This document shows positions 57,131-64,000 of a stretch of 64,000 nt of DNA, piece by piece. The notes beneath the pieces were generated by a model. The model was given only the letters and a program-made list of their open reading frames with translations. It was not told where the DNA came from and searched no databases. The stretch is from positions 6,696,001 through 6,760,000 of the forward strand of contig NC_083511.1 in assembly GCF_032362555.1 (NCBI RefSeq). Direction: 5' to 3'. The translations under genes were made by a program, and so were the position numbers. This stretch comes from Amyelois transitella. Taxonomy: Eukaryota; Arthropoda; Insecta; Lepidoptera; Pyralidae. Position 1 is the first letter of the stretch, and every line of letters begins with the position of its first letter.

Positions 57131-57539
57131 AAGTTACGTTCTAAGACTAAAAATAATTTGGTTAAATTACGGTTCATGAATTACCTAATTATGATTATAG
57201 ATTGAAGGATAAAAGATGATAGGATTATAATGGATAATCTTCATTGTAAAATCCTTTGAGGTACCTACAACGACGATGTAAAAAACTTCTTGCATAGTCA
57301 ATATATAAGGGACTGGCCTATAAATAAAAGAGAAATAAAAATAAAACACGGATAAAGGTGTATACACACGATCGATCGCGAGCCATGCATCCGAAGCGAG
57401 TGGAGCGGAAGAGCCCGGGGCACTGCACACTGAATTTATCATACAAGCCTTGTGTTTGCCTTGCGAAAGAAATTTTTGGAAAATTTTATTGATTATCTAA
57501 TAATTGCTACAATTTTTTTTTATATAATTTTTGAACGTG

Positions 57540-57800
57540 TTCTGCCGTGTGATTCCGGCACCAATAGAAAAAAGAATAGGATCACTCCATCTCCTTCCCA
57601 TGGATGTCGTAAAAGTCGACTAAGGTTTAGGCCTTTAAACTTAGGATTCTTCTATTAGGCGATGGGCTAGCAACCTGTAACTATTTGAATCTCAATTATA
57701 TCATTAAGCCAAACAGCTGAACGTGACCTATCAGTTTTTTCTTGACTGTTGGCTTTGCCCACCCCGCAAGGAAAATAATCGTGATTAAATGTATGTATAT
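57540..57800 (+). repeat. GTGCCGTGTGG-family element
   Basis: Head CTGCCGTGTGATTCCGGCAC, then AATAGGATCACTCCATCTC, GGATGTCGTAAAAGTCGACT, GGCGATGGGCTAGCAACCTG and GTGATTAAATGTATGTA. Confidence 0.75.
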
Positions 57801-59130
57801 AATCGTTTTCTGTTATTAATGGTTATGATTCATGTCATAAAAAAATAAACTGTGATCGCCATAAAATAGAGTTAAAAATTAATTCAGAACTATCCTTAAA
57901 ATGAAAGAATAAAGCGTGCATTATTATATAGTAAAATTATCGCCAGATTGTTTATTCACACACGAGTAACTATGACAGGAATAATAGTATATGTTATTTA
58001 AGGTTAATTTAAATAGAAAACATTTGTAATTCCGCTATTCACGATTTACATTCAATAGCAGAACGAAAAACAAGAATGGTATACGATTTTTCATCCGTAT
58101 GTAAGCCGATCTTTGTCAGCTGAAAGTCTCGATGACAAAGTTCCATCGGGTACAAAAATGTAAAGCGTTTTGGTCTGTACGTCTGCTGTTGGCCGTGTCG
58201 TTTCAGTTGGCACAAAAAGGGGCAATAATGGAAATTGTTACTGGTCGACAATACACAAAGGCAAATTTAAATTAAACGTCGGATGTGTTCTACCAATAAA
58301 AATAATCAGCAATATATCATAGCGGACAACGATTGGTTTATTCGCATTGCGGTCCATTCGAGTACCTACATATTTTTAAATTTAGAATTGTTTGTTTCGT
58401 TTTTTGAGATATTCATCAGTGCTTATTTATCTAACAAACTGATTCCATTATAACTTCTGTATTTGTTACATTTTTCCGCTACTGAACAAGAACACCGATT
58501 CTTTAGAACGGCATTCAACATGCATCAAAATTTTTGGGATTCTAGTGCCTTCACCTGAATATTTTTCTTTGATTTTATAATTAAATACAATCTTTATTAA
58601 TAATATTCTTCAAAAAATAATAAATAAATCTATCAAAATATTTTTCTAAAATTATATTATTTTAACCCAAAAATCCTTCGTATTTCATCCTGTCGTGTTA
58701 TTTCCAACAATGAACATTTTGGGGCTCAGCTGTACAGCCCTTGTATGTAATTAACGCATTTTTCCTCGCCAAAGGGGATTAGATGCATTACGGCATTCGT
58801 TTTTTTCGTCTCTTATTTGTCAAGCTAAAACTCCGGTTTACAAATTTATTAAAACGCTTAAAAATAAGACTATTTTATTACAATTAAGATTTTATCAAAG
58901 TGTTATATGTACCTTTATAAATGATAGTTGCAGAAACTTACATTAAGGCTGGTTCAAGGTTCATCATTGGTTTTATATCATTTCCTTTAATTTTTAGTAC
59001 AACTTCGATTTGTTACTATGTATATCTTCTTTTTTTACGCATGAAACGCAATACAAATTAAATTTAATTAATTTATAGACATGTGTATACATTGGTTATT
59101 AAAAAGATTAAAAAATTCAAATACTAAATT
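57801..59130. other. AT-rich, nothing recognisable
   Basis: No gene or repeat seen. A more complex patch at about 58,690-58,800 has no open frame. Confidence 0.5.
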
Positions 59131-59139
59131 GAATTCGGC

Positions 59140-59215
59140 CCCGTTAAATTTGAAATCCCGTCCCATTACTGTGGGAATTTCGGGAAATTCAGCATCACGC
59201 CCAGTTGGTAATTTC
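59140..59215 (+). repeat. CCGCGGGAATTTC-family fragment
   Basis: AATCCCGTCCCATTACTGTG then GGAATTTCGGGAAATTCAG; explains the two overlapping open frames here. Confidence 0.45.
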
Positions 59216-59299
59216 ATCTTTACGATATTATCAAGGATCCGGGATGTAAGAGCTTTATATATATTGATAATTGACAATTTATTGAACATCAATTAGCGT

Positions 59300-62200
59300 A
59301 AAATAAAACACGCCGTTTAATCCTAGGACAGTCGCATCATTCATTTGTTACCGCATTTCCCTTGATTGAAACAACGGTGTTGTTGAATAGAAAACCGTAA
59401 CTTCCATTCAGCCATCATAACGAGATCTGTGGCTATTCATTTGTTACTTGTATTAAGGTTCAGTGGTTGAAAAAGTAAACAAGCCGAGGGGTCATGTTAT
59501 GCTGGTAAAGATAACGCTTCTGTGGGTCACCGAATGAAATTGTACTCTTGGATTTGCGCTGACTAATGACTGATTCATTGGTTAAGCTGCTTTGAAATTG
59601 GTTCTGTGAGTGTAAGCTAAGTGATTTAAATCGAGTATATGGTTAAAGAAAAAGAGGAACAATAAACATTTGTTTGTTTATCATAAAAGTTGTAGTTATG
59701 AACCACAGGTGTTGAACACCCTTAACAAGATTATAATCTCTTCATCTATGTCGAATAAGGCTAGTTCGTAGTCGATATATGTTCAGATAAAATTGTTTCA
59801 TGTTATGATCGGTACTTATCGTTATAGGATCTTTGGCCCCAAAAGCATAATGGCGGAGGATGTAACAACGAACGTGCAAAAATTAGAGAGAAAGATAAAT
59901 TTTATTTTTAAAATGAATTAAAAAGGGAACAAAAGTCTCAACAAACAAAAAGAACAGCACTGCTATTGTATGAAGCTGAATGATTTCGATTAACGGCCAG
60001 CGGATGGTTTGGATAGAGATATTTCTAATTTTGCGGTTGACCGCCGCCGTCCGCCGCCCGCCGGTCGCCGAAGCGCTAGGAAAATAGATAAAACAAACGC
60101 AAGCAGACTGGAAAAGGAGGGGAGAGGTCGAACCAGAGACACTTTGGAAAAATATGGAGGAAATGTGGAATGACGTCAAATATGTGTGTCCCAAATTATG
60201 AAACACTTATTGTAGGACCTGAGTAAGTAAATCGTGAGCTAATAATTATACTAAAAGTCCTGCTTCGAACTAAGTATCATTAATTGAAGATATAATTAAG
60301 AGAGAGAAAGCGTAGAAGGCATTTGCGTTCATTCATCAATATTTTGTACGAAAGCAAACATTTTATAACAAAAACTACCTACCTGATTTTGAGTCTCGAT
60401 AAATATCTAGTGTACGTCAAGTAAAATCTTTCAAATTAGCAAGTGTTATCTTTTGCGAATTGGTAATTACTCTATCCCTACTTAACTTCATTTCTTTAAA
60501 GTCAGCAACAAAGGTAAAGAACAACGGATTAATCGTGTAACTGGAATCCGTGAATACGCTTCAAATATTTACCCTAAGTTGGTACTGCGTATTATTTTCA
60601 AAGTTTTAATTGAACTGGTCTGAGTTAAAACCAAAGCTGATATTGAATTTTAACCGAGTTATTATATTTGTTAATTTTAATTAAATAAAGATTTTTGAAA
60701 CTTACATAATTATGTAGAATTAAAATTGTTGTGTAGAAGTAGTCTAATAAAAAAATATAATTAGATTTTTACTCATTATAAAATCTGTAAAGGTCTAAAA
60801 TTTGTAAAGGTTTTCTGAAGAGTTGTTAAGTAACACATTCGAGCAAAAAACGTATTTCATACTAAACGTCTTAATCTAAAAACTATATTGAAACGGTTAT
60901 GATATTACGTGAATAACCTAATGATAATACATCAAACACAACAAAGAAAGTAAATGGCTTAAAATCTACGCTTTAAAGCGAAAACAAATTGTAAATTAAG
61001 TCAAACTCGGGAGAAAACAATTAAAATCGCAGAGCGAAAGTCAAGAAAGAGTTCCAACGGGGCAATATTGGCGACCACCTGCTCGGGGAAGATAGGGATC
61101 ATAATGTTAATTTAATTAAAGGACTAATCTAAATTGCAGACGCCCCGACACCCCGGCCGCCATTAAAAGGATATTTCGTCGCCAACAGTAAGTCGGGCAA
61201 AGTTTGCGACTATAAATATCTCGGGGAACAAGTCGCAGCCGATTTTACAGCAAAAACATCAGGCTAATAGGAAAGTTTGAGTTTAGACCCTGATGGGAAT
61301 ACTTTGTATTTACATTATGTACATTTATGGAAATATATTACAAATGCTGTAAAGTCGATGTGAGGTTCAGATAGGAGAGCGGATTAAGTAAAAAGGTGTT
61401 TGATTTAAATGTTAAAATAATGATGACAATAAATAAGGGATAATTGGTAGTTCATTTAAATTTAAAAATAACTATTCTGATAATTCATACTTACAAATAA
61501 GTTCAAATTGTCTTACAACATTTCGTTAAAACAAAATTGACTTTATAACAAATCAAACAAATCTTTATAACATTTCGTTAAAACAAAATTGACTGAGAAT
61601 TCAAAATCAGAAGAATAATGGAATGGCCGTACACTTATCTAAATCACAGGCAGTCAGTTTAAGTTTCATTAAAGGGGTTCCGAGTCTACACAGGCAGAAA
61701 AAGTTTCGCTGCAAGATAAAGATGCCTTTCATCTGAAAGGAACTTGTTGGGCGGTGGCGGGTGGAAAACAATTTATTATTTCCTTTGATAGTCAAACATC
61801 TTTGGGATCTTGCTTATTTTAAAATAAGAGTATTATCTATTTTAAATTGGAAACATTTTTTGCTTGATTGGTTTATAAGTAAGTTAAATCAAATAAAACT
61901 TATAAATAACAGTAGAAAATTTCCTAACGTGCTGTGCCATCTTGTTACTGAATTACCTTTACTCGTGTGACCTTTCCTACAAGTTCTAATTCCTACAATT
62001 TCCAGTTAAATTTTATTCCATCAATCCAAACTTCAAATCGTCTTTTGTATTTTCTATTTAAAATAATCCAGCTCATTGATGAAGATGGTCTGTTTATAAC
62101 AGCGATCAGACATAATGAAGAGACAATAGTCTGTGTCGATTGAATCGCTGGTCGGCTACAGCGGTGAATAGCCCGCCCGAATTATGTTCAATGGATAATT

Positions 62201-64000
62201 GATCGGTTCTGTTCAGAACACAATGCCAGCTAGATCATTACGGGGCTAAATTATTTTGACAATGGTCTTATGCAAAGATTCAATAACATTTTTAATATTT
62301 GCAAGGATCGCCTGCTTAGCCGGGTCACAATCTGTGTGATTTGTACAAATTATCATCATTAGATTTAAATAATCGAGTAAACATATCATCTGACTTAGCA
62401 TTTTCGCGAGACTCTTTAATATTGTTTCCTAAAATAAACGAAGGACGGTATGCTATGAAATTAGCTTTTAAAAAGCCAGGAAAAATTTTATGATAAAAAG
62501 AAAACCGCTTTTTTGATAAAAAGAAAACCGCGGCGGTTAATTGCGCATAAAATTCTTAAGTTGATGACTGCAGGCTACAAAAAGTTCAAATTTACTTTTG
62601 ATTGTGAGGTTTGCGGACTCCTTTCTAAATCTCTTGGTCGAAACATACTTGCGCCGTGTAATATCATTTAATGGAACACCAAAGAGGGTGAATTGCAATA
62701 AAAATTTTTCCATTTTATTAATTAACGAGTGAAGTGCGCCATGTAACCATGGCGTACCTTCTAAAAACAAAAGTTAAACACCAAGAAATAAACATCAACT
62801 ACAATTTTATGTTACATTAATTAACGATATTATTATTTATAAATTAATTATTTATTTTATGTAAGAGCATTTATTTTTTCTGGTGGTTTAGTTTTCAATT
62901 CTTGTTATTTAAACAGTATGTGATCATGTACCATTCTGGGAGTTTGTTAATCCTTGACCAGACCTTTGATACGTGTTAAAATCGAGTGAATTATTGGTAA
63001 TGCCTTTTTTCAATACGAGTAGCCACACTGTTGCATGTAGCAGTTTAAATAAATTTAAGAATATTCAATGCATATAAAGTTAAATTATTAGTTACTCGTA
63101 CACAACGTACTAAAACTTGTACAGGGTTTAATTGCTAACGAATTCAATTCAAATCAAAAACCTTACATATTAAGGCAACTTGATGTTGCCATTATGATCC
63201 AATATGGGTTCCCCTGAACAGGTTGCAGAGACTATCAAACTTATACAGATAATATTACGCAAATAATTTTATTAGATACCACCAAGCAAATATAATCGCG
63301 ACACCCTCACATATTCCCGAAACGTCTGAAACTATCGGCAGTGATAAACAGACAGGGTTACAAGCGAACCGGGTTTGTCTCATCTTATTTGAATTTCAAA
63401 TTCAAATGCAGGTGAAGACCCGATTGGGCCCAACTTCCTATACGGTTTGGATTTGCCAACCCCAATTGAATTTACACGGAAACTAGTACTTCGTAACTTG
63501 CGTATACAGATTTGAAGCATTTCTTACTTTATTGGCAGTGTGCTGGCATTTTGAAGTGAAAACATCTTATAAATATATAATACAACAGTTTTATGATGTA
63601 ATACAGAATTTTATCATTGATTATACACATAAAAAAGCGCCGCTCATGGTAAGGTGTGGATTCAGCATGGTATCAACTCATTGTTTCGACCAACGGTGAC
63701 GATAATTAAATATTACATGAAACCTCTGATAAGATTGGAACTCTAAGTGTAATAACAATTTTTGTCTATTTTAATGACTTCATTGTACGCGGAGCGCAGA
63801 CCCTTTATTTAATTTCTGAATCGGCATTCTTTGCTTAAAGTGGGACTTTTTAAGCATTCAGTCCAAACTAAGGCAGCCATAAATAACGTTTCCTTAAGCA
63901 CGATCCATGGCACGATTAAATTCTTTATTGTGGAGCAGATGGGAGCAGAATTTCCTCACCCGACGTCTACATCTAGAGCAATTTTTCACAACTCTTTCAC
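59300..64000. other. Far 5' side of cpo: no gene recognised
   Basis: AT-rich sequence, presumably cpo intron or intergenic. Short CpG-rich patches occur at 60,035-60,080 (CCGCCGCCCGCCGG) and 61,140-61,200 (CCCGGCCGCCAT). Small tandem duplications are at 61,517-61,593 and 62,491-62,532. A TGACGTCA is at 60,171-60,178. The missing cpo N-terminal exon was not found. Confidence 0.5.

Noticed and set aside
60035..60080. GC-rich stretch as the missing cpo N-terminal exon
   Set aside because: No frame with acidic residues leading into a donor of phase 0, as the VRTLF exon would need.
1..64000. CRISPR arrays, rRNA, operons or a viral insertion
   Set aside because: No regularly spaced repeats, rRNA cores, tightly packed bacterial-type genes or viral gene order were seen.

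Overview
The window looks like nuclear DNA of an insect, most probably a moth or butterfly (Lepidoptera). It is AT-rich and intron-rich, and it is crowded with short interspersed repeats of lepidopteran type: tRNA-derived SINEs, a family starting GTGCCGTGTGGTTCCCGGCA, a CCGCGGGAATTTC family and mariner elements. Nothing bacterial or viral is seen. No rRNA, intact tRNA gene or CRISPR array is present.

The one host gene I can name with confidence is couch potato (cpo), an RRM-type RNA-binding protein, on the minus strand. Eight exons lie between 52,383 and 46,319; the 5' exons are upstream, in unseen or unrecognised sequence. Four exons carry RRM1. The fifth ends in the conserved tail RSYL followed by UGA. 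That stop is the start of the strong readthrough motif UGA-CUAG. The frame stays open for nine more codons to a good GTAAGT donor, in exactly the phase needed to join the exons that encode a second RRM. This readthrough architecture is the most important observation in the window. Below 46,319 lies a likely long 3' UTR, with a good poly(A) signal near 41,885.

Layout from left to right. 1-2.4 kb: 3' part of a non-LTR retrotransposon with a reverse transcriptase frame broken by one stop. 5.2-11.5 kb: three small exons for histidine/proline-rich peptides, one on minus and two on plus, each starting with ATG 0-2 nt after a splice acceptor; probably a small local gene family. 11.5-34.5 kb: repeat-rich intergenic DNA with a TA-flanked MITE pair (16 kb), a perfect double hairpin (19.4 kb) and a few compact unexplained open frames. 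34.6-35.9 kb: a mariner element with an uninterrupted D,D34D transposase. 36-41.8 kb: intergenic DNA with SINEs. 41.8-52.4 kb: cpo. 52.4-64 kb: probably intron or upstream DNA of cpo, with repeats and a few CpG-rich regulatory-looking nodes.

All splice junctions were read by eye from GT/AG, phase and family similarity; no transcript evidence or database search was available. Repeat borders are approximate.
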